Assembly (NCBI GenBank): GCA_905250025.1
Contig: CAJNOJ010000237.1
Location: 1 to 64,000, forward strand
Source: Adineta ricciae
Lineage: Eukaryota; Rotifera; Eurotatoria; Adinetida; Adinetidae
Reading direction: 5' to 3'
Length of the DNA stretch: 64,000 nucleotides
The first letter of the stretch is position 1. The number at the start of each line of letters is the position of its first letter. Both the position numbers and the translations under genes were made by a program. Shown piece after piece: positions 33,414 through 45,368 of this stretch. The notes under the pieces are model-generated. The model was given only the letters and a program-made list of their open reading frames with translations, was not told the DNA's origin and did not search any database.

Positions 33414-36400
33414 AACTAAACACGATAGTTCGTTTCTACAATATAAAACTGTTTTTCACAAATATCATATATAAATGAGTGATGAGTCATATCGATGAGT
33501 CAGACATGATAAGAAAGAAATATGTGAAACAGGAAGGCTTCATGTGTTTTGTTTGATGTGATACCTGAGACGTCATTCTGTTTCTTTTAACTCATGTTGA
33601 ACCTCTAATTTGATGTCGTTTGCACTCAGTTTTTGTTTATTTTTGTCAAATTCTTTATTGTTTCATAATTTAACCAGGCATGTTAATACGAAGAAAAGAA
33701 ACCAACGTATCTTTTGAAAGGAAAAATTAGTGATGGTTTTGCAGATCATTTCCTTAGACAAATGAAGAGTGAAATCCATTTTTTTGTATCTACAAATGGC
33801 AGAAATTCTTTACTTACGCTTTTTAGTTCGAGTCGACCAATCCACTGGTGAAAACTGTAGATAAATAAAAAATGCGTAAAAGAAAAAAAAAAACAGTCTA
33901 TTTTTGCATTACTCATCTGTTCGTTGGTGCATTATGATGACTAAGAGGTTTCTTCTTTCTATAAGCCGTTTCGCGTCTTTGGTGTTTTTCTTAAACATTT
34001 CTTCGGATGTTGATTGAATTGAATGTTTATATTTAGCCATGAGACATTGTATTATATTTCATCTCATGTCGTTTTCGCTTGTCTAATGAGAAACTCTATA
34101 TTATTTGAGTCAATACAAATGCAAAATATCTTTCGCATGGGTCACATATCAAAAATCGATCTCCTATTTGCGTTATTTTAAGTAGAAATTAGTGTAGGAA
34201 AGAATATCTTTCATAATCATTTCTCTTCCTACGCATAACTCAAACAAGAATTAAAAGATCTTCACAAATTCTTTCTTTTCATCTTCTTTCGAAAGACATT
34301 AACCTTAGCGCATATGCTTTCTTAATAAATACGTAATAATCTTATGTAAAAGCATTACAAGAACTCATTAACAGATGAGATCAGGTAGTGAAAATTTGTC
34401 GACGTACTTAAATTCAAACATCAAAAACATTAATCTTCTGTCTTCTTACAAAAAACTCTCGTCGTACATTTGTCATCGTCTGTGACACGTCTTTGACTTG
34501 AATGCGTTGTAACATCTTTTGTCATTACAACAACTTTTATTTTCAATAAAAAGATACGTTATTATGTTCGAGGTAATTATAGATATTGTCAAACATAGTC
34601 TAATGATTAAAATAAGAATCGCAATCTTTTTCATCGGTTTTCGAAGAAAGAAATGATTTTTTTCTTTTAAAAAAAAAACAGTCAAAGTAGCTTAACTGCG
34701 ATGAGATGGTATTTAGCTAATGGAACGGATATGATGTGAAATGGATTCTGATGATTTATCTATTCATCATCAATTAAAAATAACTCTTCAGTATATTCGC
34801 GTTTTTTCCTTCGATGATTGATCGACTCGAAAGAGAATTCTCCTTTCTCGAGCATTTTCCTCCTTTTTCTTCTTTTTTTTACTACATGAACCTCTTGATG
34901 GATAGAATGATAGTCAATGAAATATTCCGTTTTGTATTATTGAATTGAGAAGTCGTGACACAATCTCATGATTGACATTCCCTTTTTTTTCTCTTCCTTT
35001 TTCGTTCGAAGGTCTATCATTATGCTAAGTACTATTTAGTACAAACAAAACGATCTACTATAGGAAATGAAATGTCTCAGTAGTAATTTTCTTCTTCTAT
35101 AATTATGTCCGACGGTAAGTCCCATGATTAACGTTGTTAGGCTTCTAACCAATGGTAAATATGATTAGGACAGTGATTTGCTCAATACAGTAGAAAATTT
35201 GTGCTTTTGCTTTTGATCGGAAGCAGAAAGTTGAACAGAAATCGAGTGATAAGACTTATTTTGATTGATTGTTAGTAGTTTTTCTCGTGTATCTCATTGT
35301 TCTCTTGTATTTCGACATAGAAAAGACAGTTTCTTTCGCAGAAATACGTTACTTCACATTGATATGACAACGTGTGATGAATAGACTATTGATTCCCATA
35401 AGATGAAACATATTTTTCAAAGAAAATAGAAATCTTATGTTTGCTAATCGATCATCAATTCTTTCCTCATATAATGCGAGATCAATTATCGATCCCGAGA
35501 TGAACTTTTCTTGATTTTCATTAGCACAACAACGAATTGTTAGGTATCTAATATCAAAACACGTCCTTTTACAACGATTTTTTCATAATTAAATTAATCA
35601 AATGAATTGACTTAATACGGTAACATTAAATGAAGATGAGATGAAACAAAAAAAATTTTTACTGTCTGGAGTACCGCTTGATATAAAAGTTAGTGCGCAC
35701 TGATGAAGAAGAAATGATCTCATCCTATTGATTATTATGCGTTCTTTCGTGATAGATTGACTTGCATTTCAACATCTGGTTAATTTCAGTTTGATTCGTT
35801 TGATGTCTTTTATATTTCATATTATTTGTTTTACAAGAGACATCTTCCCTCGATCTCATCGAGAAAGTCTTCACTTCTGCGACAATTGTAAATTTTAAAC
35901 CTGAGTAAAAGGATGTCGATGAAAAACGGATGTCGTCGATTATGTTATCGGCAATTAATTGAATGAGAACAGGAGGAAAAGGAAAGAAAAGAAAGGTCGT
36001 GTTCAAAGTTAGATTTGCCGTACTTGCTTCTGTAAAACTTCTCAAATGATTCATCACAATCGGAACTTGCACGTTCATTTTTAATTGTACCATTAGAAAG
36101 AAAGTTCTTTTCTTCTCTCTTTCCGATACTCTAGTAAGTGAAAAAAACATTTTTTTTTTCTCTTAACGTTTGATTTCTTCTATTTGTCGTACCTGTTAGT
36201 GGTTAAGCACTGGATCTTTATTATTCATTGGAGATAATTGAAAGTATTCTTTATGAACTTGCATAAATCAATTTTTGATTCTATGTCATAAATGATAATT
36301 TCGCAACATATGAATACAATTTGAATATTTTTATTCTGCCGCAAAGAAATAATCATTGTGTCTCAGTAGAAATCTAAAAACGACAAATATTAATATTTAC

Positions 36401-36596
36401 TAATTTTCAAATGTCCCATTGATGAAGATTTATTAGAAAATTCTCAAGTTACTATTCTAATAATCCTTCCTTATTTCAACTCATATGAGAGTCATTTCAT
36501 TTAATATTCTTTTCTTATGTTTTATTTCTCACGATAACATTCTATATTTATATATATTTCTATGAGAATAACCAGTTCTATTTTAGATATAATGTT
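33414..36596. other. Long non-coding interval, matches 51693-54835
   Basis: Apart from the small secreted-peptide candidate at 34473-34634, no open frame is conserved in both copies. A 141-codon frame at 35725-36150 is broken by indels in the second copy, so it is unlikely to be coding. It should contain promoters of the divergent receptor and GPCR genes. Confidence 0.5.
34473..34634 (-). CDS. Small secreted Cys-rich peptide candidate, copy 1 (altered C-terminus)
   Basis: 53 aa: signal-like N-terminus (MKKIAILILIIRLCLTISII), then a short Cys region, SCCNDKRC. Relative to the copy at 52708-52887, about 25 bp are inserted after the CNDKRC codons, which shifts frame and replaces the C-terminus. 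The signal and first Cys are preserved in both copies. Function unknown. This may be a non-functional allele. Confidence 0.35.
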   Translation of the reverse strand: MKKIAILILIIRLCLTISIITSNIITYLFIENKSCCNDKRCYNAFKSKTCHRR

Positions 36597-37983
36597 ATGT
36601 CGCGACAAATAACAAATGAAATACTTGATTGGATTTGTATTCTGATGCTTATACTTGGTACAATTGGAAATCTTCTTGGTCTCATTGTATTTTCTTCTCG
36701 GAAATTTCGTCGAACGAGTTACGGACGTTTAGCTATCGCATCGTTGATTATTAATCTCTTATGTGTGTTTCGTTATTCGTTTATTCTACATTCAAAAACA
36801 CGCCGATGGATAACTTATACCGTTGGTCAAACATGGTTTAATTGTAAATTATATCGCTTTTCGTCGTGTCTGCGTATCCTATCTGCTTTTATTATCGTTG
36901 CTTGGACATACGAACGATTTACTTATGTAACAATTAATTATAGTTCATATATAAATCATCCATCATTGAAAAGATACAAATTTGCTTCAATGGCTTTGGT
37001 TTCGTTTTTGATTGTTGGTGCGCTGACTGGGCCGACTGTTTATTTTTATCAACCAAAACATATTCCTTTAACTAATGAACAAAGCAATTTCACATTTAGG
37101 TATGAACGGGAACCATCTGTTAATATTTGTATATACTCAGGAAACATCGAGAATCTGTTTTGCGTCAGAATGATCAGGTTTTGATCATTATCATGGAACC
37201 CCTAGGAGAATAATTGATGATCTACGTTGCTTTTTTTTCTCTTTCTTTAGATCAAGCAATTCTTCATCGTTTGGAGGAATAACGACGAAGATTATCGACA
37301 CAACAATCTTTCCACCATATAGAACAGTTTGTGCATTGAAAGAGTCGATCTCGTCGTCTTGGAGAACATTTTTAACTGACGTGGCCTTCGCTTTCAATTA
37401 TACAACATTACGTTCAATATTTTCGGAAATCATTCCGTCACTTCTTGTTATTCTTTTCGATATTGGAATTATCGTTCATGTTATTCAATCGAGTTCATCT
37501 ATCGGATCGCGTAGTTCATCAACAGTTGCTCGCACAAGTTACCGTGGATCGATTACGAACAAAGAAGGTGCTGATGGTCTTGTCGTACACAATCGTCCAC
37601 GAACATCATGGATGAATGTTGTCTTAATAATTCATTCATTTTTATTCTGTTTCTCATCGTTAACCGCAACAATTGTTCATTGGTCAACATTTGATTATCT
37701 CTTATCATATTGGACAAGTATCGTTATTTTAGCAAATTGTTCATTGAATTTTTATGTGTATTGTTTGAGCGCGAGATCATTTCGAAAAGATATTCGCAAA
37801 ATCTTCTATCGTTACTTTCAGTTATATTGTTTTGAAAGATTTTTCAATTTATTTCGAACGAAATCTGAACGAGAAGAAATTTCCCAAATGGTTCACATGC
37901 GTTTAGTCCGACAACATAGTGGAACTGTTATACCGCCATCGGCTTCGAATTTACGTAAACAATCAATAGTTTCAACGCATTAA
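36597..37983 (+). CDS. Rhodopsin-like GPCR (FMRFamide-receptor type), copy 1
   Basis: Exons are 36597-37099 and 37251-37983 (phase 2, GTATGA/TTCTTTAG), 411 aa. Seven membrane helices. TM1 has LGTIGNLLGLIVF (the GN motif). TM3 ends WTYERFTYV, standing for the DRY motif. TM7 has NCSLNFYVYCLSARSFRKD, the NFxxY form seen in FMRFamide-type receptors in place of NPxxY. Conserved Cys at the start of TM3 (FNCKLYR). Extracellular N-glycosylation sites NFT and NYT. It acts at the plasma membrane, coupling a probable neuropeptide to G proteins; ligand not deducible. The second copy is truncated by an N. Confidence 0.88.
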
Positions 37984-39160
37984 CAATTCTTTTTTCCAAA
38001 TGTTGAATTACTTTTCTAGTTTCTGTTTTTTTTCCAAAAATAATATGAATCAGTGAAAAGAAAAAAACGGTTTTACTCCGTCTTTTCTCGTCTGAATGAC
38101 ATCAATCACAACAATCTTCATGCCTGCTGTCGTGACGCAATGCTTCTGGATGAAGAAAATCATCTTCATTTACCTTTGTTCATACAGAAAAATAAACGCA
38201 ATGGCAATCAAGTAATTAGTTCGCAGTGATAAAATACTCAAAGACTATTCAGTCACATAGGGCGATCTAAAAGTTCTGGAAACTGCGCTGTATTCAATCG
38301 AGAAAATTACATTTCATCAGTCTTTTCACATTATGTGTTTGCAACACTCGCTGTGATATTCTATGGAGAATTTCTGCCTTTTAACTAACTATTTTCATAT
38401 TCTTTCCGAGTAAACAATATGGATTCAATACATCGGCTTGGTTATTGCTCGAGACTTCAAAAATCTTTGTCGGAAGTGATTAAATTTTACTAATAATATG
38501 AGTGTTTATCAGATTGATATGTGCCATCACGATGTTCGACGAAAATCTGCACTAAGACCTGAGTTAAAGACAGAAAGTAGTATACGAACACTTATTTTTC
38601 ATCAATAACCGGTAGGAATTTATCGGAAAATACCGGAAATGCTCAGGATTCTATCGAAACCTTGGAATTCTCCCATTTTGTGGCATCCGACGACTTTTTT
38701 GAAGACATTGAAAAGCCTTGTCGCTGTTAATCTGAAAATGAGAGAAAAGAAGTTGAGCTTTGTCGGACATAGGAAAGCTAAACAGTAATTGTAACAATTT
38801 GATTAAGATGGTAATCAAGACCGTTTGTTCAAAAACATATTGCTTGCTCGGAAAGAACATCAAAAGAGTTAAGTAAAAAAGCAGAAATGTTTCATTTATT
38901 ATCACACCAAGTGTCACGACCACATAATGTGGAAAGATTGATGAAATGTGATTTTCTCGATAAGTACTTACATGAAAATTTACTCAATTTAAAACCATTT
39001 TATTTCACAACTGTTCGTCTGTTAACAACAGATAGAATAAGTCATATTATAGCAAAGACAAAGTATAGCATAGAATCTCTTATTTACTTAAAACGCATTA
39101 AACTGTTCTTTTCGTTTCCTAATGGAAGAAAACGTTGAATATAAAACTAAAATCGACTGA
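37984..39160. other. Intergenic, no gene seen
   Basis: Only unsupported short frames, including overlapping antisense ones near 38650-39140. Confidence 0.4.
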
Positions 39161-39730
39161 TCAATTCTTTGTTACTTCTTTATCACCAGCACTTTTTTGG
39201 ATAATTTCAATCCAATATCCATCAGGATCCAAGATAAATGCGATGTGTCTCATTTGTCCGTCTTCGGGGCGTTTTTTGAATCGAACGCCCAATGACGTAA
39301 AACGATCACAAGCCTTATGAAGATCGTCGACAAACACGCAGATATGTCCAAATCCTTTATGTTCGGGTTCATTACCGGATTTGTAACCTTGAAAATCACT
39401 TTCTGATAATTCTGTACCCCAATTGTGGCATAATTCGAGAATACCTTGTTGTTGCCATAACCAACCCATCAGCTGATCGTGATTATCTCGATCAGGGACG
39501 GTGGATTGTGGATAGCATAGGAAATAATTCGTGAATTTACCAGCAGGCATTGGCATCACTCGAACAAGAGTCATTCCAAGTATACGAGTATAAAAATCTA
39601 ACGAGACTCGCGGATCTTTTATACGAATCATGGTATGAGAAAACCCATACGCTGATGTTGTGGTATCTAATGGACCCGTTGGTAGTGAACTTGGATCAGG
39701 AGGTTGATAATTCTCAGGAAGACTTGACAT
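39161..39730 (-). CDS. Glyoxalase I (lactoylglutathione lyase)
   Basis: 189 aa, intronless. Two beta-alpha-beta-beta-beta modules. Metal ligands by position: His32 (FSHTMIRIKDP), Glu99 (LELCHNWGTE), His129 (GFGHICVFVDD) and Glu175 (YWIEIIQ). DFYTRILGMTL is a family hallmark. It converts the hemithioacetal of methylglyoxal and glutathione to S-lactoylglutathione in the cytosol. The first ligand is His, as in yeast and many bacterial enzymes; human and plant enzymes usually have Gln there. The length fits the single-domain family. Confidence 0.93.
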   Translation of the reverse strand: MSSLPENYQPPDPSSLPTGPLDTTTSAYGFSHTMIRIKDPRVSLDFYTRILGMTLVRVMPMPAGKFTNYFLCYPQSTVPDRDNHDQLMGWLWQQQGILELCHNWGTELSESDFQGYKSGNEPEHKGFGHICVFVDDLHKACDRFTSLGVRFKKRPEDGQMRHIAFILDPDGYWIEIIQKSAGDKEVTKN

Positions 39731-40297
39731 TTTGAATGCTTTTGTATGGAATTCGAAAATTTACTAAGCTATTCGCGATCGAGACGACGAAAACAACTGT
39801 CTTATCACAGTCGATTGAGATTGGATAGGATCATGGTACCAATCGATTTATTTTGAATATTAAACTTCCATGAATTACGAAGAATTTTTTGAAATTAAAT
39901 TCTTATGATTTATTTTTCTCTATACTTGATGACACTTTCCGTACCATAGATGTCTCTGGAAGTAAGCAGTGCGTTTTCACACTGCTCTATCATCAAGATC
40001 AGAGGATGGTTGCCCATATTGGAATTACTTTTAGAAAAGAGAAGACATGGCATAACTTCTCTCAAATCAGTCAATTACTTGTTGATTATCCGATACTTAA
40101 TTAACAAAAATGGATTTTGGCCCATAGTGAACTATGAGTGTGTCTATATGTTTCGTGGAAGAGTCTAGAGCTTATTTTAATTCTCTCGTTCAGATTTCAG
40201 TCTTTATTGTTTGATAAGAACGGATTTTTTTCGAAATGGTATTCATTTAATTGGCAAAAACCAATGCTAATCGTTGAATATCTTCTGAGATGAGATT
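39731..40297. other. Intergenic, no gene seen
   Basis: Short frames only. Probably the glyoxalase promoter and the 3' region of the SET gene. Confidence 0.4.
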
Positions 40298-41347
40298 TTA
40301 AGTAACAACAGTCGATTTATTGATAACAATAGATGTATCATGAAGAATAGTTTGAAAATCTTTATAAAGGATCATCTTTTCATTAAGAAAATATTCGGTA
40401 GACCACCGTTGAAAATCTTTTTCGATATTTTCTTGAACTAATTTGACAAATTCTTGAATTTTCTTGGTTAATTCTTTCGATGATGGATCATCGTATGGCG
40501 ACCATTCGGTTTGATTGAAATTCAACTCAATCGCTTTGATAACTGTCCATGAAAGATCATTATCACCTGGATAAAATTCTAGAGAATTCCAATAGTTGAA
40601 TGATTTGAATAGCTGAATTTGTTCATTGGAAAGTATTTGTTGTAAATCGTCTTCCAGCTTCAGTTGATTGTAAGGATTTGATTGAAGAACGAAACCATAT
40701 TCAATAAACAAATCAACATTCGAATGCGGATTGTAAAGAAATGTAATTTGCTCGTTCAATTCAATGGATTTGATTGCATAAATGTCATACGAACGTGTCG
40801 TCTGGTTGAACTTAGAAATTGTATTTGGTTGAACTGAATGATTGACAAAATCTAAGTATGGAATGAGACAAAGATTGTCATCTTGTTCTTTCGAATCTCT
40901 TTCCATATCGAAGTGAACACATCGAGTATTGATCGCATAATAAGCCCATAGGAATTCTTCGTCGTTGTATTGCGCAAATTTGTGTCGTGATTGATTGTAT
41001 TTCTCCAGATGCTTTTTCATTGGATTCGTTAATTGTCGAGGATATTGTTCAGTCGAAAATCGTCTCCAAGATGGAATACATGAAATACTTCGTAGAAATT
41101 TCACATATGGATGCGATTTTTCTTGTAACAAGTGAAGAATGATGTGTTCAAAGCCTGAGAAATCTTCGATTTGATAAGAAGGTTTTATAAAGATCGCTTC
41201 GGGGATGGAGAGAACAACAGAATCTTTTTCGATAGATGGTTGACAAGAATAAAGACCAAAACCGTGGTGATCGGAATAGGAAACAGTGACATTGTCTGTG
41301 TGAACTCCGATAGAATTGAACCATTGAAGAAATTCTTCGATATTCAT
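40298..41347 (-). CDS. SET-domain methyltransferase, SETD4/LSMT-like
   Basis: 349 aa, single exon. An N-terminal SET portion (HHGFGLYSCQPSIEKDSVVL) is split by an insert, then LIPYLDFVNHSVQPNT (the NHS motif that binds SAM) and ITFLYNPHSNVDLFIEYGFV, matching the Y-G-x-x-x-N-x-x-L-x-x-YGF block with N in place of G. The C-terminal half resembles the Rubisco-LSMT substrate-binding region. It transfers a methyl group to protein lysine; the substrate cannot be told. No signal peptide. Confidence 0.85.
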   Translation of the reverse strand: MNIEEFLQWFNSIGVHTDNVTVSYSDHHGFGLYSCQPSIEKDSVVLSIPEAIFIKPSYQIEDFSGFEHIILHLLQEKSHPYVKFLRSISCIPSWRRFSTEQYPRQLTNPMKKHLEKYNQSRHKFAQYNDEEFLWAYYAINTRCVHFDMERDSKEQDDNLCLIPYLDFVNHSVQPNTISKFNQTTRSYDIYAIKSIELNEQITFLYNPHSNVDLFIEYGFVLQSNPYNQLKLEDDLQQILSNEQIQLFKSFNYWNSLEFYPGDNDLSWTVIKAIELNFNQTEWSPYDDPSSKELTKKIQEFVKLVQENIEKDFQRWSTEYFLNEKMILYKDFQTILHDTSIVINKSTVVT

Positions 41348-41416
41348 CGATCTGAAAACGAACTTGAGAATTTATTTGTGAAATAAAGTACAGAAATAAC
41401 AACGTGAAGAAAATGT

Positions 41417-43307
41417 TTATTTAATTGAGTGAATAGGAGGAGGCGCAGGCTTCTTCGTCGATTTTTTCGTTATTTTACTCATTTGATATTCGATATTTGT
41501 CCAAAAAAGATTCTTCAGATTTTGTAACAAAAGTGTCTGTCGAATTTGTAAGGAAGTTAAATCCATAAAATCACTATTATAAATACTTCCATCTGTCACT
41601 ATTTGTTGACATTGTCGATTCAACAAATTGAATTCCGTGAGAAATGTGACATTCGCATCCGGTTGAACTAATGATGATAATAACGAACAGAGTTCATGGA
41701 GAGAATCTTTATTAAATTCTCTCATTTGACAAAGATTCGATGACATATTACATGTTCCATGACAATACGAATCATAGGAACAGTCTTTGTTCGAACGACA
41801 TTGATTTGGAAGACGAGATAAGATCGATTTCGACGAAATGATGTGATTAGTTTTTAACATCTAAATAAAAGGTAACGAAGGGTGAAAATACTGAGAATAG
41901 TAATGAGAGTGAAACACATTCGGTGTTATTTGCAATTAGAAAATGTTTAGTTAATTCACTCGCAAACGTCTTCTTCGTATCTACCTGTACTACTCGATCT
42001 CTCGACATCGAATTTGAAAAGATTTACTTTAGATTCATAATCTTTGTCATAGCCGAATGACTTAGCTAATGGTTGACATAAATGTAGATGTTGATCAGAA
42101 TCTTGATAATGCCATGTATCACTGAAATATTCGGTAATTCCAACAGCTAATCGTACTCGTTGGTACCAATTCGGTCGTTCTGATCCTGTAAGTAGTTCTA
42201 GAAAAGACAAAGTCAAGATGTGAAGTTGATTTTGAAGGAAAATATTGTAAACCTTGTTTGTCATCGAAAGGTAATTTAGCATTGAGGACTTTTTCAACTG
42301 CAAATATATGACCGCATGTACCAACTATCTTTGGTGTGTAAAATTTATCGGAGAGTAATAATGTATAGATGAATTCATCGATTTGAACAAGTGACCAAAT
42401 ACTACGTGCTTCAGACAAACTTATCTAAACAAATGTACAATGAAAAGAACGAAATCTTCTTGAGAACTTACTTTGCCATCTTTGTTAAAATCAGCCAAAG
42501 TCATCAATTGTTCAACGAAAGCTTCGGGATTTTCTAATGTGATTGTTTGCTAAACAAAAGCTGGTTTAATCCCATCAAATTTATCGATAAAACATACCTG
42601 AACATGTTGTTGCAGTGCGTTGTAAAGTACATCTAACGTCGCGTCATCTTGAGGAAAGTCAAAATGTTCTTTCACGTCTCCCGATGGATTCGATTTGCTC
42701 AGTGGATGTCTTAAATAGCAACGAATGACTTGATGTTCATCATTATCTTCAAATAACTGAATAAAAAAAGTGAACCATAACATTGTGATTTGTAAAAAAA
42801 TCCATTTTACCCGTGAACGAAAATGTTTATGAGCGCCTAAACAATTCTGCAGTTGAATTGTTTTCGTTGTGCATAGTTCTGGGCATAAATGACCACCAAC
42901 TAAACCTTCCGAATACGCATGACACTTGACAAAATACAAATAAATTAAATGTCAGTTATTTTAAGAAACTAACTTACCACAAAACTTGTACATTCCTCAT
43001 TGAAACAAGTTGGATCCATGTATGTATAATATGAATAAAATATCGAAAGAACTATCAGGAGAACGATGAGAACAATCAAATAGAGAAAACGATTTGAAGA
43101 CGATTCCTATGGATAAAATTAAGAAAAAAAGATTTGGTTTGAGGAAGACAATTTCTTACTTCAGGATAAGTTTTTCGTACATTTGATGAATACGACCGAT
43201 GATAATCATCATCTTTTTTAGAGGAAATATATTCTCGTAATGGATATGACACTAAACAACAAGAACATAAATCTTTTCAAGACAAAACTTTGTTCGTATT
43301 TACTCAT
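41417..43307 (-). CDS. DIPK1/FAM69-like divergent protein kinase with EF-hand
   Basis: Nine exons: 43307-43304, 43251-43160, 43106-42978, 42924-42811, 42756-42598, 42549-42472, 42424-42253, 42197-42028 and 41860-41417. All GT-AG and in frame; 453 aa. Type II membrane protein: a cytoplasmic head, then a signal anchor (FLYLIVLIVLLIVLSIFY). The lumenal part has a Cys-rich segment (EGLVGGHLCPELCTTKTIQL, NCLGAHKHF), an EF-hand loop (DFNKDGKISLSE) and kinase-like blocks SLVQIDEFIYTLLLSD and VGTCGHIFAVEKV. A C-terminal Cys cluster follows (NQCRSNKDCSYDSYCHGTC). FAM69 proteins are ER/Golgi-resident with an EF-hand inside the kinase fold. The first coding exon is only 4 bp, so the start is the weakest point. 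Confidence 0.85.
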
Positions 43308-43500
43308 TCTCAACGAGATCTGATGGAAAATTGAAATTACATCTAAAAATAAAAGTGATTGAAAAATATATATAAAATAAGGCAAAATAAATGGACGGTG
43401 CAAATGATTATCATGAGATTTCGTTACAGAATACAAAACAACACGCTGATTGTTAAAAAAAATTCAAAACGAGCACGATTAAGGAAGAATTTTCATTTGT

Positions 43501-44602
43501 TTATCGTCGTTGATTTGCAGGATGATTATTATTACCACCACTACCGACTGGACGGTAAGGACTTCTTTCATTATCATCATGTAACCAAGTCTAAAAGATT
43601 TCATTAATGAAAAAAAGATTTTTCTTTCAAATTGATGTTTTACTTGAAGTTCTTCATTGGTCACTTGTAAATTATTAACTCGGCGTTCCATTGTTGCCAT
43701 CCATTCTTTGTACATTTGTTCCCATGTTGCGACCTTCGTATGATTTCATATTTTAGTTGGAGGGGTGTTCGGGCAAAAAAGAGACTTACTTGTTTCTTTG
43801 CTTCTTCTTCTCGTTGAGCTAAATCAGCCATTTTTTCTGAATGATCTCGTTTCATTCGTTCGTATACTTTCTGTAAAGAACAATTTTTCGCTTTGCTTCA
43901 AAGGTGAATTCATAATTTACCCTGTAATCTTCGTTTTCCACACGTAATGCTTCGCAAAGATTCTTGGTTTCGGTTAAATCATTTTGTGTTATGTCCAACG
44001 CTCGATCAAGTACCTGAAAAAATCAATCGTAGAAAAATATTTTGTTGTAAACATGGAGGAGAACCTCTTTAGCAGTTCGTTCTTCTTCCGTTTGTTTCTT
44101 TTCAAGTTTTAATTGTTCGGCCAATTGTTCATTATTATATTTTTCAATATCCAGTAATTTTTTCAGATCATTACATTTTGAACATGGACCAGAATTGCTT
44201 GATGGTTGTTTATCCTTTTGTTCGAGTAATTTCTTTAGTTGTGTACTCGATTTTCTTTCGTTTTCGAGAAGTTTTTCATATTCTTCGCATTTTTCACATG
44301 GCTTTGTTCTTTCCGGACGATTCAACCTACGAATAAAGAAGTTTATCCTTCAAAAGTTTCGTTCAATTTTCAACAAACCCAGGTACACTGGTATTAACAT
44401 ATTCTTTTTCTAATTTGACAACAGTTGTAGCTTTAGCGCGACGTAATTCATCGAGTTTTGTTTTATAGTCAGCAACTTGTCGTTCGAGCTACAAAGAAGA
44501 ATCGTTGATAAGAATAGATTGAAGAAGAAAAAAAAGATTTTTTACTTCAACAACTTTGGCTTTTAGAGCTGCTGGATCAGCTGCCGGTCGTGCTGTTGCC
44601 AT
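43501..44602 (-). CDS. Coiled-coil protein, multi-exon
   Basis: Start at 44602 (MATARPAADPAALKAKVVE), then about seven exons separated by introns of about 50-70 bp, ending in a Gly/Asn-rich tail (GSGGNNNHPANQRR) at 43501. Almost the whole protein is heptad-rich: LERQVADYKTKLDELRRAK, EEYEKLLENERKSSTQLKKL, EQLAEQLKLEKKQTEEE, ALRVENEDYR and MATMERRVNNLQVTNEEL. Two CxxC pairs (PCEKC and PCSKC) stand 45 residues apart in front of similar helices, suggesting an internal duplication or metal-binding knuckle. Cytosolic or cytoskeletal by composition. No family recognised; exact exon ends were not all checked. Confidence 0.7.
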
Positions 44603-44886
44603 GTTGTACTATGTTTAAACAGTTATTTTATTTACATGAGTAAACTTCTTCAAGAGCTTTTCAATCAATCGTTTCGTTCTTTTTTCTGATGGGTAATCGA
44701 ACAAACCAACAGATTTCATTCGATAGAGGTCGAACATGTCTATACTCAAAATGAATGTTCTTCTCATTTGGAACACCATGAATATGATGCGTGTAATCGA
44801 AGATTTTCCTAAATGTTTGTTCTTCTTCAGAAAGTGGAAAACCGTGAGGTCAGTTTAGTGGAGTTAATTTAATTGAAAGTAGAATG

Positions 44887-44958
44887 TCCGCGGTAGTATA
44901 GTGGTTAGTATCCCCGCCTGTCACGCGGGAAACCGGGGTTCGATTCCCCGCCGCGGAG
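44887..44958 (+). tRNA. tRNA-Asp (GTC)
   Basis: 72 nt. Acceptor stem TCCGCGG/CCGCGGA, D-arm with TAGTATAGTGGTTAGTA, anticodon loop CTGTCAC, T-loop TTCGATT, discriminator G. No intron and no encoded CCA. A T-rich run downstream serves Pol III termination. Confidence 0.97.
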
Positions 44959-45085
44959 TGACTTCTTTTTTTCTTCTTATTGCATCGTAAAAAACAAACG
45001 AGTTTAAAAGATTAATTCTTTTCAAAATAAAAAATGCACGTATCTTTGTTTTTGATAAAAGGTAATGCAAAGAAAAAAAAGAATA

Positions 45086-45157
45086 CTCCGCGGCGGGGAA
45101 TCGAACCCCGGTTTCCCGCGTGACAGGCGGGGATACTAACCACTATACTACCGCGGA
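45086..45157 (-). tRNA. tRNA-Asp (GTC), inverted twin
   Basis: The reverse complement of this interval matches the tRNA at 44887-44958 over all 72 nt. The two face each other tail to tail with a 127-bp spacer. Confidence 0.97.
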
Positions 45158-45368
45158 CGGAAAATAATAGCATAAACAAATACTATCTATCTGTCCGCAT
45201 CCGCGATACGGATAGGTGTGATGAAAAAAACATCAACATGTATATTCAACGTTCGTAAATCTGACGTAATACTCGATGCGTATCAGACTATGCGCTTTGT
45301 TTCGCAAAACAGTTCAGTTTTTTTCTATTTATGCATTTCTGCTTAGTTTACTCATTTCATTCTTGTAA

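Noticed and set aside
35725..36150. 141-codon minus-strand frame
   Set aside because: The matching interval in the second block (about 53985-54390) has indels that break the frame, so it is not under coding constraint.
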